From Candidatus Hydrogenedentota bacterium (GTDB lineage: Bacteria > Hydrogenedentota > Hydrogenedentia > Hydrogenedentales > SLHB01): a stretch of 9,259 bases of DNA. This document shows, one piece after another, positions 1 to 6,322 of the stretch; positions within the stretch are counted from its first letter, which is position 1; the number at the start of each line of letters is the position of its first letter. The position numbers and the translations under genes are program-made. The stretch lies in NCBI GenBank assembly GCA_026387845.1, contig JAPLKX010000533.1:1-9259 (forward strand), written 5' to 3'. The notes beneath the pieces are model-generated. The model saw only the letters and a program-made list of their open reading frames with translations. It was not told where the DNA came from and ran no database searches.

Positions 1-79
1 AGGCGTCCCCGGTCAGCGGCCCGATGAGCGAGGCCAGGTGCTCCAGGGCCAGCTTGCCGACGGGCAGCACCTCGCTCAC
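1..79 (-). CDS. N-terminal fragment of an AIR synthase-related / HypE-like protein (partial)
   Basis: Only the first 26 codons are in the window; the gene continues past position 1. The start is GTG at 79-77, overlapping the TGA stop of the deacetylase-like gene as GTGA, and a consensus GGAGG lies 7 nt upstream (87-91). The peptide begins MSEVLPVGKLALEHLASLIG. An LPVGKL opening followed by a short amphipathic helix resembles the start of the stand-alone AIR synthase-related proteins, paralogues of HypE, ThiL and SelD that share an ATP-binding fold. The diagnostic glycine- and aspartate-rich loop (G-x-G-x-D-A-A) would come after the visible part, so the assignment rests on a short match. The overlap suggests translational coupling to the upstream gene. 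Existence of the gene is well supported; its family is an inference. Confidence 0.6.
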   Translation of the reverse strand, partial: MSEVLPVGKLALEHLASLIGPLTGDA

Positions 80-702
80 AGGCGTCCCTCCGGGTGCCCG
101 TCGTGGCCAGGGCAGAGCATCCGCGCCAGGCTCGGCACGCCGGGGGAATCCTCGATCTCCCCGCCGCCCCTTGCTAGCGTCCTCACCCCTTCGGGCCTGC
201 AACCAAGTATGGAATATTTCGGGAAGTACCAGTGGTCATACCCGCAGGCCAGGAACGCAGGCACCGTATTGCAGTCATGCTTGTTTTCCGGAGCGCCAAA
301 CCCGTGCCTCGTTACACCGAGATAGGTCTGTACGACTTCATGGCAAAGCCGCATGTGCTCCATCTGTTGCTCCGGGGGTGTGTTCCAGAACTCGGCGGTG
401 TCGGCCTTGGTTTCGGCATCATCCGGGGGCGGATCGATAAACTCGCCGTCTTTGGTGGCAACGCCATGGTCCCAGCCGTGGTTCCAGAACTCGACCATCG
501 GCAGGTTGCGCAGGTAGTCCAGCGAGGCCTGTGACATGGTCTGGAGTTGGTTGCCGATGACGCCCGCCGTGCTGACCACGGCGCGGCTTTCAAGGTAACT
601 GAAGTATCGCTGCCAGCGCTCAGTTGTTTTTAAGTCATCGGCCTTTAGGATTACTTGCGGCTGCGAAATCATTGACGCCAGAACAAGAACAGTCGCGAGC
701 AT
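76..702 (-). CDS. Secreted polysaccharide deacetylase-like protein (NodB-type fold)
   Basis: The 208-residue product starts at ATG 702 behind a G-rich stretch (GGGGGG, about 8 nt upstream) and opens with a hydrophobic, signal-like segment (residues 1-14) without the usual basic N-terminus. NodB-type metal-site motifs are readable: an Asp pair in ILKADDLK (D22-D23), the zinc-binding H-x3-H in FWNHGWDH (H75 and H79), and a GFGAPEN loop (134-140) where classical enzymes carry R-x-P-Y. A GHPEG segment near 202-206 may be the remnant of the C-terminal catalytic His region. By family knowledge such proteins remove N- or O-acetyl groups from surface or external polysaccharides. The protein ends only a few residues after GHPEG, earlier than I expect, so the tail may be short. 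It overlaps the next gene by 4 bp. Substrate unknown; deacetylase activity is inferred. Confidence 0.75.
   Translation of the reverse strand: MLATVLVLASMISQPQVILKADDLKTTERWQRYFSYLESRAVVSTAGVIGNQLQTMSQASLDYLRNLPMVEFWNHGWDHGVATKDGEFIDPPPDDAETKADTAEFWNTPPEQQMEHMRLCHEVVQTYLGVTRHGFGAPENKHDCNTVPAFLACGYDHWYFPKYSILGCRPEGVRTLARGGGEIEDSPGVPSLARMLCPGHDGHPEGRL
87..91 (-). promoter_or_regulatory. Ribosome binding site for the GTG-started HypE-like gene
   Basis: GGAGG on the minus strand, 7 nt before GTG 79-77. It lies inside the last codons of the deacetylase-like gene and is what decides the start of the partial gene. Confidence 0.7.
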
Positions 703-749
703 AAGATTACCCCCCGATGCGGCCGCTAAACCGCTTCAGCGATGGCGAT

Positions 750-778
750 ATTTTACTACAGAAAGCAGCAGCCGAAAA
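750..778 (-). promoter_or_regulatory. Weak candidate promoter for the deacetylase-like gene
   Basis: A TAAAAT hexamer (750-755, 5 of 6 to the sigma70 -10) lies 17 nt downstream of a poor -35 (TTTTCG, 773-778). It would give a leader of about 40 nt before ATG 702. Read-through from the tRNA promoter is an alternative source of transcript. Confidence 0.25.
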
Positions 779-800
779 GCCCCATGGCAACAGCCCAAAC

Positions 801-829
801 TGTGGCAACGTTGGGGCAATGTTACCACA
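801..829 (-). repeat. 9-bp inverted repeat upstream of the deacetylase-like gene
   Basis: TGTGGCAAC (801-809) and GTTACCACA (821-829) form a stem with an 11-nt loop. The single mismatch becomes a G-U pair when transcribed leftward, so the stem is continuous only in minus-strand RNA. The octamer GGGGCAAT occurs in the loop (813-820) and again just outside (834-841). The 211 bp between the deacetylase start and the tRNA-Glu 3' end hold no other convincing feature. Confidence 0.4.
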
Positions 830-913
830 GAACGGGGCAATATTCAGTAGTTTTCGGCAGGTTGGCAAAAAGGATGGGTGTAAAAAGCCCAATAAACAGG
901 GGGTTTAAAAGAA

Positions 914-989
914 TGGCAGCCCCTAGGGGGGTCGAACCCCTGTGACAGGACTGAGAATCCCGCATCCTAGACCACTAGATGAAGGGGCC
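914..989 (-). tRNA. tRNA-Glu (anticodon CTC)
   Basis: The 76-nt minus-strand gene folds as a full cloverleaf. Anticodon stem CGGGA/TCCTG (one G-U pair) encloses loop TTCTCAG, giving anticodon CTC, which reads GAG. The T arm is AGGGG-TTCGACC-CCCCT, the discriminator is G73, and CCA is encoded (914-916). The D-arm sequence TCTAGTGGTCTAGGA is typical of bacterial tRNA-Glu. The acceptor stem is GGCCCCT/AGGGGCT, so the first pair reads G1-U72 rather than the usual G1-C72. It is the second gene of a two-tRNA unit, 39 nt after tRNA-Gln. A tRNA-Glu with TTC anticodon must exist elsewhere to read GAA. Confidence 0.95.
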
Positions 990-1002
990 GCCGAAAACCG
1001 GT

Positions 1003-1022
1003 GCGGCGGGCGCCGCTTTTTT
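1003..1022 (+). terminator. Hairpin plus T-run between the two tRNA genes
   Basis: GCGGC-GGGC-GCCGC (1003-1016) is followed by six T (1017-1022), the form of an intrinsic terminator for rightward transcription. No rightward gene ends here, so it may block antisense transcription, or serve in the leftward tRNA precursor as a spacer hairpin for processing. Confidence 0.3.
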
Positions 1023-1028
1023 AAAATT

Positions 1029-1104
1029 TGGCTGCCGGACTAGGAGTCGAACCTAGACTAGCCTGATCCAGAGTCAGGTGCCCTACCAATTAGGCCATCC
1101 GGCA
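1029..1104 (-). tRNA. tRNA-Gln (anticodon CTG)
   Basis: The 76-nt minus-strand gene has acceptor stem TGCCGGA/TCCGGCA, a perfect anticodon stem CCTGA/TCAGG around loop CTCTGGA (anticodon CTG, reading CAG), T arm CTAGG-TTCGACT-CCTAG, discriminator G73 and encoded CCA (1029-1031). The weak U1-A72 top pair is characteristic of tRNA-Gln. It is first in the unit with tRNA-Glu(CTC) and sits about 46 nt downstream of the predicted transcription start. Confidence 0.95.
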
Positions 1105-1156
1105 ACGAGTTCAAGCCTTTTTACTCTCCCTGCGGGCAGGGATCGCGTGACTTGGA

Positions 1157-1186
1157 ATGATACCGAACTTTGGCGGGGGCTGTCAA
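1157..1186 (-). promoter_or_regulatory. Sigma70-type promoter of the tRNA-Gln / tRNA-Glu unit
   Basis: On the minus strand a perfect -35 TTGACA (1186-1181) is followed after 18 nt by -10 TATCAT (1162-1157). Transcription should start near 1150, giving a short leader that contains a CCCTG-cccg-CAGGG hairpin (1128-1141) before tRNA-Gln. This is the best promoter in the window. Confidence 0.75.
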
Positions 1187-1237
1187 GTTTTGACCAGCGA
1201 TGGTAACCCAAAAAGCCGGAGGCGGGAAGCGAAAAAT

Positions 1238-1284
1238 GGGACCCCCCACAACGCGCGCTGGGAAGCGCGGCCGGGGGGCGTCCC
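1238..1284. repeat. Strong GC-rich hairpin/palindrome between divergent tRNA and prepilin-like genes
   Basis: An inner 6-bp stem CGCGCT/AGCGCG (1254-1259, 1264-1269) closes on a GGGA tetraloop, and outer arms GGGACCCCCC (1238-1247) and GGGGGG-cg-TCCC (1273-1284) pair with a 2-nt bulge. A perfect 10-bp palindrome GCAGGCCTGC follows at 1291-1300. No T-tract follows, so it is not a canonical terminator. It lies upstream of both divergent promoters and could be a boundary or protein-binding element. Confidence 0.5.
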
Positions 1285-1320
1285 AGACGGGCAGGCCTGC
1301 TGGAACGGTAGGGGGAAAAG

Positions 1321-1351
1321 GTGAACGGATGTGCATGGGGTCGTGTATTAT
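1321..1351 (+). promoter_or_regulatory. Candidate promoter for the prepilin-like gene
   Basis: TATTAT (1346-1351, 5 of 6 to the -10 consensus) is preceded after 19 nt by GTGAAC (1321-1326), a weak -35. The leader would be about 30 nt. The -10 is good; the -35 and the long spacer lower confidence. Confidence 0.35.
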
Positions 1352-1374
1352 AAGTGGAAGGTGAGGCCGTTTCC

Positions 1375-1379
1375 GGAGG
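1375..1379 (+). promoter_or_regulatory. Ribosome binding site fixing the prepilin-like start
   Basis: GGAGG lies 8 nt before ATG 1388. The in-frame ATG at 1331 has no comparable site and would add 19 residues ahead of a standard prepilin leader, so 1388 is preferred. Confidence 0.75.
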
Positions 1380-1387
1380 GGTATCCG

Positions 1388-2287
1388 ATGATCCGCAAGG
1401 TAGCTGGTGGGTTTACGCTGATTGAATTGCTGGTGGTGATCGGGATTATTGCGATTTTGGCGGCGTTGTTGTTGCCGGCGCTGTCTCGCGCGCGGGAATC
1501 GGCGCGGGTGGCTTCTTGCGCAAACAACCTGAAGCAGTTTGGGCTGGTGTTCCACATGTTTGCGAGCGAACACAAGGGGGATTGGCCGCTGCGTCACGTC
1601 CCGTACCACGAGCCGTACACTCCCAACGTTACGTGTTGGAGTTTCATGGACACGACAGACGTGTATCCTGAGTATTTTTCGGAACCGATGTTGACGGTGT
1701 GCCCGTCGGACGCGCAGTTTGAGGGGCAGCTCGAGCCGTGGCGGCTGACGTGGCCGGTGGACTCCTCGTGGAACGATGACCCGCTACCCAACAACGTCAA
1801 GGGCAAGACGGAATATATCGGGATGAGCGACTACTCGTACGTGTACTGGGGGTATATCGTGGACCCGCGGTTGGTGGTGGAACCGGAGGACATGGGGGTG
1901 ATGGCGCGGACGCTGGATAACGACGAGTGCGTGGTCTGCATCGACTACACGACGCGGCGCACGGACGTCACCGTAACGTTGGGCAGCACCGGCGAGGACG
2001 TGACGCTGCTGCGGTATCGCGACGGGGTCGAGCGGTTCCTGATCACGGACATCAACAGTCCCGCGGCGTCAGCCAAGGCGCTGTCGGAAATCCCGGTGAT
2101 GTGGGACACGGTGCGGACGGACAACGGGCGGCCCGTTGAATACGAGGTCAACCACCTGCCGCTTGCGGCCAATGTGCTGTTCATGGACGGTCACGTGGAG
2201 TTCGCCCGGTATCCGCAGGAGCCGGGGTCGGTGTTTTGGATGCTCACCAAAGCAGCCGCCACCGACGGTTACTCCAACTTCCCATGA
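1388..2287 (+). CDS. Prepilin-like protein with N-terminal cleavage/methylation domain and NH-X10-DG motif
   Basis: The 299-residue product begins with a short basic leader MIRKVAGG and then [11 protein letters not shown], the classic type IV prepilin / type II secretion pseudopilin signal: cleavage is expected after G8, Phe becomes the N-methylated first residue and E13 is the conserved Glu+5. A hydrophobic helix follows to about residue 32, then [18 protein letters not shown], typical of the large family in planctomycetes, Lentisphaerae and Hydrogenedentota. The C-terminal part carries N-H-L-P...F-M-D-G-H-V-E-F (H256, D267-G268). By family knowledge such proteins are exported and membrane-anchored by the helix; most members have no defined function and occur in many copies per genome. 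No pilus-assembly gene is adjacent, so a true pilus role is unproven. Confidence 0.9.
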   Translation: MIRKVAGGFTLIELLVVIGIIAILAALLLPALSRARESARVASCANNLKQFGLVFHMFASEHKGDWPLRHVPYHEPYTPNVTCWSFMDTTDVYPEYFSEPMLTVCPSDAQFEGQLEPWRLTWPVDSSWNDDPLPNNVKGKTEYIGMSDYSYVYWGYIVDPRLVVEPEDMGVMARTLDNDECVVCIDYTTRRTDVTVTLGSTGEDVTLLRYRDGVERFLITDINSPAASAKALSEIPVMWDTVRTDNGRPVEYEVNHLPLAANVLFMDGHVEFARYPQEPGSVFWMLTKAAATDGYSNFP

Positions 2288-2359
2288 GGTCGGTGAATCC
2301 GGGGCTGCCACGGCGGCTGGGACTGGCATAAGCCGCGGGAAAAAACCGTTACCTGTTTC

Positions 2360-3409
2360 ATGGATCAAGATCGCCCGGAGATCGAATCTGGGCCGCTCCA
2401 GCCGGTACGGGTGTATCCGATGGCGACGGTGGCGGCATGGGCGATCGTGGTGGCGCTGGTTTTGTTCTTTTTCCGGCCGGTTCGGTACGTGTTTTTGGGG
2501 GTCCTTGCGGCGTCGTCGCTGGCGGCGGCACTCATTCCGTTGCGGGATAAGATCCCCGGCCCGCGCGGGTTTCGTGCGCTGATAGCGGGCATTTTGCCGA
2601 TTTTGATCGCCCTGATCGTATTCGCCGGCCTGTCGATTGTCTTTGCCCAGCGGTTTCAAGAAGAACTCAGCAAATGGCCGGAGACCCGCCAGCACATCAA
2701 TGATTGGCTGCTGCGAGTTTCCGCGCAGTTTTACCTGAGCCAGCCGTTGACGGTGAAAGGGGTTGCGCTCCAGCTCGTGGGGTATTTTGCGGGCGGTGGT
2801 GCGGCGCTGGCCAGTGAAAGCGCCTCAGTCACAGGGAACCTGGTGGTTGGGCTCGCGTTTTTGTTCTTTGGGAATTTTTACCTGCTTTTCAGCGACCGCT
2901 CCACGCTGTTGCACCCTGTTTTAAAGGCGTTGCCGCCGCGCCGGCGCAGCCAAATCGTCGCGGCCGTCAACGACCTGGAGCCGCGGCTTCGGTGGTGGGC
3001 GATAGGCGCGGTTGCGAGCATGGCGCTCGTCGGTGCGGCCAGCGCGATAGGCTATACGCTTATTGGATTGGACATGGCGTTGCCGCTGGCGGCCATTACG
3101 GGCCTGTCGGAAATCGTGCCCACGCTCGGGCCGCTTACCTCGTTCACCGTGGCGGTTTTGTTTGCCGCTACACAGGGCGTGGGAAAAGTCGTGTCGGTAA
3201 TCATCCTCTATTTGCTGATTCAGTCCATGGAGTCCTACATTATCCACCCTTACATTATGAAAAGGGCCATCCAAATGCCCCCGGTTGTGACCTTGTTCAC
3301 GCTGGTTCTTTGGGGAATGATCCTTGGTCCGGCAGGGTTGCTGCTCGCGCTGCCCATCAACCTCGTCATCATAAGTTTCGCCGACCACCTTCTTCGCCGG
3401 GCCGACTGA
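2360..3409 (+). CDS. AI-2E family (PerM/UPF0118) membrane transporter
   Basis: The 349-residue protein is strongly hydrophobic, with paired helices at about 22-60, a further pair at about 72-96, a soluble stretch at about 97-155 rich in charged and polar residues, and a C-terminal helix bundle from about 157 on. Family-typical motifs are EIVPTLGP (251-258), the QSMESYIIHPYIM segment (288-300), MPP (306-308) and GPAGLLLALP (323-332). Length and order match the family. Named members export autoinducer-2 (TqsA) or act in permease or Na+/H+ exchange roles, so the substrate here cannot be assigned. The start at ATG 2360 lacks a clear Shine-Dalgarno; ATG at residue 21 is an alternative. It lies 72 bp after the prepilin-like gene on the same strand and converges on the phosphodiesterase gene. 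Confidence 0.88.
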   Translation: MDQDRPEIESGPLQPVRVYPMATVAAWAIVVALVLFFFRPVRYVFLGVLAASSLAAALIPLRDKIPGPRGFRALIAGILPILIALIVFAGLSIVFAQRFQEELSKWPETRQHINDWLLRVSAQFYLSQPLTVKGVALQLVGYFAGGGAALASESASVTGNLVVGLAFLFFGNFYLLFSDRSTLLHPVLKALPPRRRSQIVAAVNDLEPRLRWWAIGAVASMALVGAASAIGYTLIGLDMALPLAAITGLSEIVPTLGPLTSFTVAVLFAATQGVGKVVSVIILYLLIQSMESYIIHPYIMKRAIQMPPVVTLFTLVLWGMILGPAGLLLALPINLVIISFADHLLRRAD

Positions 3410-3423
3410 GATAAAGCCGCAAA

Positions 3424-3446
3424 AGCCGGCGCGCGTCCCGCCGGTT
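3424..3446. terminator. Candidate bidirectional hairpin between convergent genes
   Basis: AGCCGGC (3424-3430) pairs with GCCGGTT (3440-3446), including one G-U pair, around a 9-nt loop. It fills most of the 35-bp gap between the transporter and phosphodiesterase stops and overlaps the latter's stop codon. There is no strong T-run, so efficiency is uncertain. Confidence 0.35.
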
Positions 3447-4380
3447 ATCTGCCGAGGACGCGCAGGCAGAGGTCGGGTTTATTGGTGATGATGGCGTCGA
3501 CGCCCCAGTCGGCCAGGCGCCGCATGGTCTCTTCGTCGTCCACCGTCCAGACAGCGATAGTCTTTTTCTCACTGTGGAGGCGCGGTACGGTATCGCGGTC
3601 GACGGTGTCGATATCGAGGTTGAACCCGGCGGCGCCCAGCAACTGGTCCCAGCGCAGCACGTAGGGCCATTGCTCGGGTTTTTTCTCGTCTTTTGCGGCG
3701 AGGAACTCGGTGCGGATTTCGGGCGCCTCGTGCAGGGAGACGGCGCAGACAATCGGCGAGAACGACTGGATCACGACCTGGCGTTTCATCCGCCGCTCCC
3801 GAATCAGCTTGATTACGTCCAGAGTGAGTTGGTAATTGAGCGACCGGCTGTCGCGGATCATGCCGGCGACCTGGCCGCGCTGCCGGGCGGACAAGGTTTT
3901 GGCGTCCTGGGTTGCTTCGAGGATACCGCGCATCAGGGCGTAATCGTTTGCGCTGTCTTTGATTTCGATGTACACGCCGATCTGCAGGTTCCGGGCGAGG
4001 TCGAGCGCCTCGGCGAGGGTGGGCATTCGCTCGCCGGCGAACTCGGGCGCTTTCCAGGAGCCCGCGTCAAGCGCCTTCAACTCGGCCAGGGTCATCTTGG
4101 CCACTTTACCGGGAACGCTGGCGGTCCGCTCGGTGTCGTCGTCGTGGATGACGATGACTTGGCCGTCTTTGGTGAGGGTGCAGTCGAGTTCGAACCAATC
4201 CGCGTTCAGTTCCCGGGCCAGTTTAAATGAGGCCAGTGTGTTTTCTGGGGCGTAAGCGCTAGCGCCTCTGTGGGCAATTACGTCGATGGCGCCGTCGGGG
4301 GCGCCCGCCCTGAAACCTGTTGTCGCACATCCGGTCATAGCCAACACTCCCAACACCAGCCCGAGCATTTTAAATTTCAC
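3445..4380 (-). CDS. Glycerophosphodiester phosphodiesterase, predicted lipoprotein
   Basis: The 311-residue product is a GDPD-family TIM-barrel enzyme that hydrolyses glycerophosphodiesters to glycerol 3-phosphate and an alcohol. Catalytic signatures are present: AHRG (H37-R38), PENT (E46), E64-L-D66, the second catalytic His in IHDD (H79), E139-x-K141, and late motifs VIQSF, AVWTVDD and GVDAIITNKP. Residues 1-18 form a lipoprotein signal ending LAMTGC, so C18 should be lipidated and the enzyme placed on the membrane outside the cytoplasm. GTG 4380 is chosen as start because GGAGG lies 9 nt upstream and it gives a clean signal; the longer ORF to 4479 would add a non-signal extension running through the promoter. 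Divergent from the antiporter gene, with its own promoter and a structured leader. Confidence 0.93.
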   Translation of the reverse strand: MKFKMLGLVLGVLAMTGCATTGFRAGAPDGAIDVIAHRGASAYAPENTLASFKLARELNADWFELDCTLTKDGQVIVIHDDDTERTASVPGKVAKMTLAELKALDAGSWKAPEFAGERMPTLAEALDLARNLQIGVYIEIKDSANDYALMRGILEATQDAKTLSARQRGQVAGMIRDSRSLNYQLTLDVIKLIRERRMKRQVVIQSFSPIVCAVSLHEAPEIRTEFLAAKDEKKPEQWPYVLRWDQLLGAAGFNLDIDTVDRDTVPRLHSEKKTIAVWTVDDEETMRRLADWGVDAIITNKPDLCLRVLGR

Positions 4381-4389
4381 TGCAACCAA

Positions 4390-4394
4390 CCTCC
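4390..4394 (-). promoter_or_regulatory. Ribosome binding site fixing the GTG start of the phosphodiesterase
   Basis: GGAGG on the minus strand, 9 nt before GTG 4380-4378. The next ATG is 12 nt further in, giving a 21-nt spacing, which is too far. Confidence 0.7.
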
Positions 4395-4409
4395 GCGGAG
4401 TCCTTATGT

Positions 4410-4430
4410 GCGTCCCTCGCGATGGGACGC
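4410..4430. repeat. Perfect 7-bp inverted repeat in the phosphodiesterase leader
   Basis: GCGTCCC (4410-4416) and GGGACGC (4424-4430) flank TCGCGAT, whose first six bases are themselves a palindrome. In leftward RNA it forms a hairpin between the predicted start (near 4449) and the ribosome binding site. As DNA it could be a repressor operator. Confidence 0.5.
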
Positions 4431-4440
4431 CCATACCGAG

Positions 4441-4484
4441 TTGCGTTGTTACGGAATTATGTAAGGGTTGCGGCAGCAACGCAA
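4441..4484. repeat. Perfect 8-bp inverted repeat spanning the divergent promoter region
   Basis: TTGCGTTG (4441-4448) and CAACGCAA (4477-4484) are exact reverse complements 28 nt apart, and the right copy overlaps a small perfect hairpin GTTGC-ggca-GCAAC (4467-4480). The pair brackets the phosphodiesterase -10 region. This fits a dimeric regulator acting on the divergent pair, but may also arise from similar -35 sequences. Confidence 0.45.
4456..4484 (-). promoter_or_regulatory. Candidate sigma70 promoter of the phosphodiesterase gene
   Basis: On the minus strand -35 TTGCGT (4484-4479) is followed after exactly 17 nt by -10 CATAAT (4461-4456). Transcription would start near 4449, leaving a leader of about 69 nt. 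No equally good rightward promoter was found for the antiporter, although TTGCGT also occurs rightward at 4441. Confidence 0.5.
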
Positions 4485-4510
4485 TCTTTTAGCGGAGGAT
4501 TGGCACGCGC

Positions 4511-6235
4511 ATGTATTACGTGGAAGAGCACACGTTGCTGGTTTTCCTGGTGCAGGTGCTGCTGCTTCTGGGTCTTTGCCGGGGCCTGGGGGAAGTGTTC
4601 CGCAGGTGGAAACAGCCCACCGTGACGGCGGACATCCTGGTGGGGATCGTGTTGGGTCCGACGCTGTTGGGGCGGGTGGCGCCGGAATTCCAGCAGGTTT
4701 TATTTCCCCGCGCCGCGCTCCAGCAAAGCATGCTGGAGACGGTGGCGTGGCTGGGCCTTTTATTCCTGCTGCTGGACACGGGCCTGGCGATCGACTTCCG
4801 CAGCGCCTGGCGCCAGCGCAACAACGCGGTGATCATAGCGGTGTCGGGTTTGATCGTGCCGATGATGATGGTAGCGGCGCCGATGGCATTTTTGGCGCAC
4901 AGGTACCTGGGCGAGGCGGCGAGCCCGCTGTTTTTCGTGCTGTTCGTTGGGATGGCGATGACGATCAGCGCGTTGCCCGTGGCCGTGAGGGTGCTGCAGG
5001 ACCTGAACATTTTCAAGTCCGACCTCGGGTTCCTGATCGTTTCGGCCCTGATGGTCAACGACATTATCGGCTGGATCATGTTTACGATCCTGCTGGGGCT
5101 GTTTTTGCAGGGCCAGTTCGAGGCGTACCGTGTGGCCTTTCTGGTTGGCGCGACGGGCGCGTTCACGCTGTTTTGTTTCACGCTGGGCCGGCGCGGCGTA
5201 GAGCGGGCTCTCACGTTCCTCAAAGAAAAGGACATGCCGGAGCCCGGGGCGTCGATCACGTTTATCTTGTTGCTCGGGATGGTTTGCGGCGCCGCCACGA
5301 TAGCCATAGGAATGCATGCCCTGTTTGGATTTTTCATTGCGGGCATCATGGCGGGCGGGGCGCGGGCCCTGTCCGAGAACAGCCGGCAGATAATCAATCA
5401 GATGGTTTACGCGATATTTGTCCCATTGTTTTTTGCCAACATCGGGCTGAAGATCGACTTTTTGGGCAATTTCGACGTGTTCCTGGCGGTGCTGATTACG
5501 GTGGTGGGTATTGCGGGCCGGTTTCTGGGCCCGTGGCTGGGCGTTTTTCTGACTCGCCACCCGAGGGAAAACCAGTACACCATTGCGATAGCCCATACTG
5601 CCGGGGGGGAGATGCAGATCGTCGTGAGTATTCTGGCGCTCGAGTTCAAGCTGATCACGAGCCCGGTGTTTGTGGCGGTTGTTTTTGCGGCCCTTGTTTC
5701 GTCGATTGTGATGGGGCCATGGTTGGCGTACTCGCTGCGGCGCCGGGAACGCGTGCGGGTTTCGGATTTCCTCGCGCCGGACCTCGTGATAGACAACCTG
5801 GCCGGCCGGACGCGGGAGCGGGCAATCGGGACGCTGTGTACGCTGGCCTCTTCGCAAGCGGCAGTCGCGCCGGGGGAAGACGTCTGCGAGGCGGTGCTCG
5901 CGCGGGAACGCCAGCTTGGGACCGCCATGGAAGAAGGCGTGGCGATACCCCACGCCCGGCTCAGGACGCTGGAACGGCCGGTGATCGCGTTTGGCCGGTC
6001 CATCTCGGGGATCGACTGGAACTCGCCGGATGCGGAACCCGCCCGGTTCATCTTTCTGATCCTGACGCCGGAGAAACGTGGCGACGTCCAGGTGCAGATT
6101 ATCGGGGCAATTGCGCGTGCGATGTCGAGCGCCCGGGTGCGGGACGCACTGCAAGCCGCTGGGGACAAAAAGGAACTGTACAATACGCTTCGGCGTGCGC
6201 TTCTCTACGGCAACCTGCCGCGGCGGCGCGGGTAA
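4511..6235 (+). CDS. CPA2 cation/proton antiporter fused to a C-terminal PTS EIIA-like domain
   Basis: The 574-residue protein has two parts. Residues about 8-410 are a CPA2-type antiporter (Kef/NapA-like): first-helix segment TADILVGIVLGPTLLG (39-54), the broken-helix region AMTISALPVAVRVL (149-162), the ion-binding VNDIIGW with N183-D184, VPLFFANIGLKID (304-316), and HTAGGEMQIVVSILALE (362-378). Residues about 418-570 are an EIIA-type domain of the fructose/mannitol class, with RER...T-A-M-EEGVAIPHARL, in which H481 matches the phosphorylated His. Antiporters of this family exchange Na+ or K+ for protons across the inner membrane; the EIIA part suggests control by phosphorylation state. Start ATG 4511 has GGAGG 12 nt upstream, a long but usable spacing. 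No PTS gene is nearby. Confidence 0.92.
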   Translation: MYYVEEHTLLVFLVQVLLLLGLCRGLGEVFRRWKQPTVTADILVGIVLGPTLLGRVAPEFQQVLFPRAALQQSMLETVAWLGLLFLLLDTGLAIDFRSAWRQRNNAVIIAVSGLIVPMMMVAAPMAFLAHRYLGEAASPLFFVLFVGMAMTISALPVAVRVLQDLNIFKSDLGFLIVSALMVNDIIGWIMFTILLGLFLQGQFEAYRVAFLVGATGAFTLFCFTLGRRGVERALTFLKEKDMPEPGASITFILLLGMVCGAATIAIGMHALFGFFIAGIMAGGARALSENSRQIINQMVYAIFVPLFFANIGLKIDFLGNFDVFLAVLITVVGIAGRFLGPWLGVFLTRHPRENQYTIAIAHTAGGEMQIVVSILALEFKLITSPVFVAVVFAALVSSIVMGPWLAYSLRRRERVRVSDFLAPDLVIDNLAGRTRERAIGTLCTLASSQAAVAPGEDVCEAVLARERQLGTAMEEGVAIPHARLRTLERPVIAFGRSISGIDWNSPDAEPARFIFLILTPEKRGDVQVQIIGAIARAMSSARVRDALQAAGDKKELYNTLRRALLYGNLPRRRG

Positions 6236-6267
6236 AGACCGATCTCAGATCTCAGATAGGCAGAGAC

Positions 6268-6297
6268 ATGACAAGTCCGGGGGGATTTCGGTAGTAT
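6268..6297 (+). promoter_or_regulatory. Candidate promoter for the GH31 gene
   Basis: ATGACA (6268-6273, 5 of 6 to TTGACA) and TAGTAT (6292-6297, 4 of 6 to TATAAT) are 18 nt apart, placing the start near 6304 and a leader of about 19 nt. The 87-bp gap after the antiporter supports a separate transcript. Confidence 0.4.
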
Positions 6298-6322
6298 GAG
6301 TTGGTTTTAAAGCAGGGTGGTC

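Noticed and set aside
717..945. Small rightward ORFs between the deacetylase start and tRNA-Glu
   Set aside because: No convincing ribosome binding site or motif; one runs into the tRNA-Glu gene.
1331..1387. Longer N-terminus of the prepilin-like protein from ATG 1331
   Set aside because: It would put 19 residues before a standard prepilin leader and covers the candidate -10; GGAGG favours 1388.
1121..1609. 162-codon leftward frame across the tRNA promoter and prepilin-like start
   Set aside because: It overlaps a near-consensus tRNA promoter and the conserved prepilin leader; the translation is low-complexity basic sequence.
4760..6154. 464-codon leftward frame opposite the antiporter
   Set aside because: Its composition (Arg, His, Gln, Pro) is an antisense shadow, with no motif.
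6242..6257. Tandem ATCTCAG repeat after the antiporter stop
   Set aside because: Only two copies of a 7-mer, with no link to a promoter or structure; likely slippage.
4468..6294. 608-codon open frame overlapping the antiporter in another frame
   Set aside because: It is rich in Gly, Arg, Ala and Pro with no recognisable motif, a typical GC-rich shadow of the real gene, whose frame shows full antiporter and EIIA signatures.
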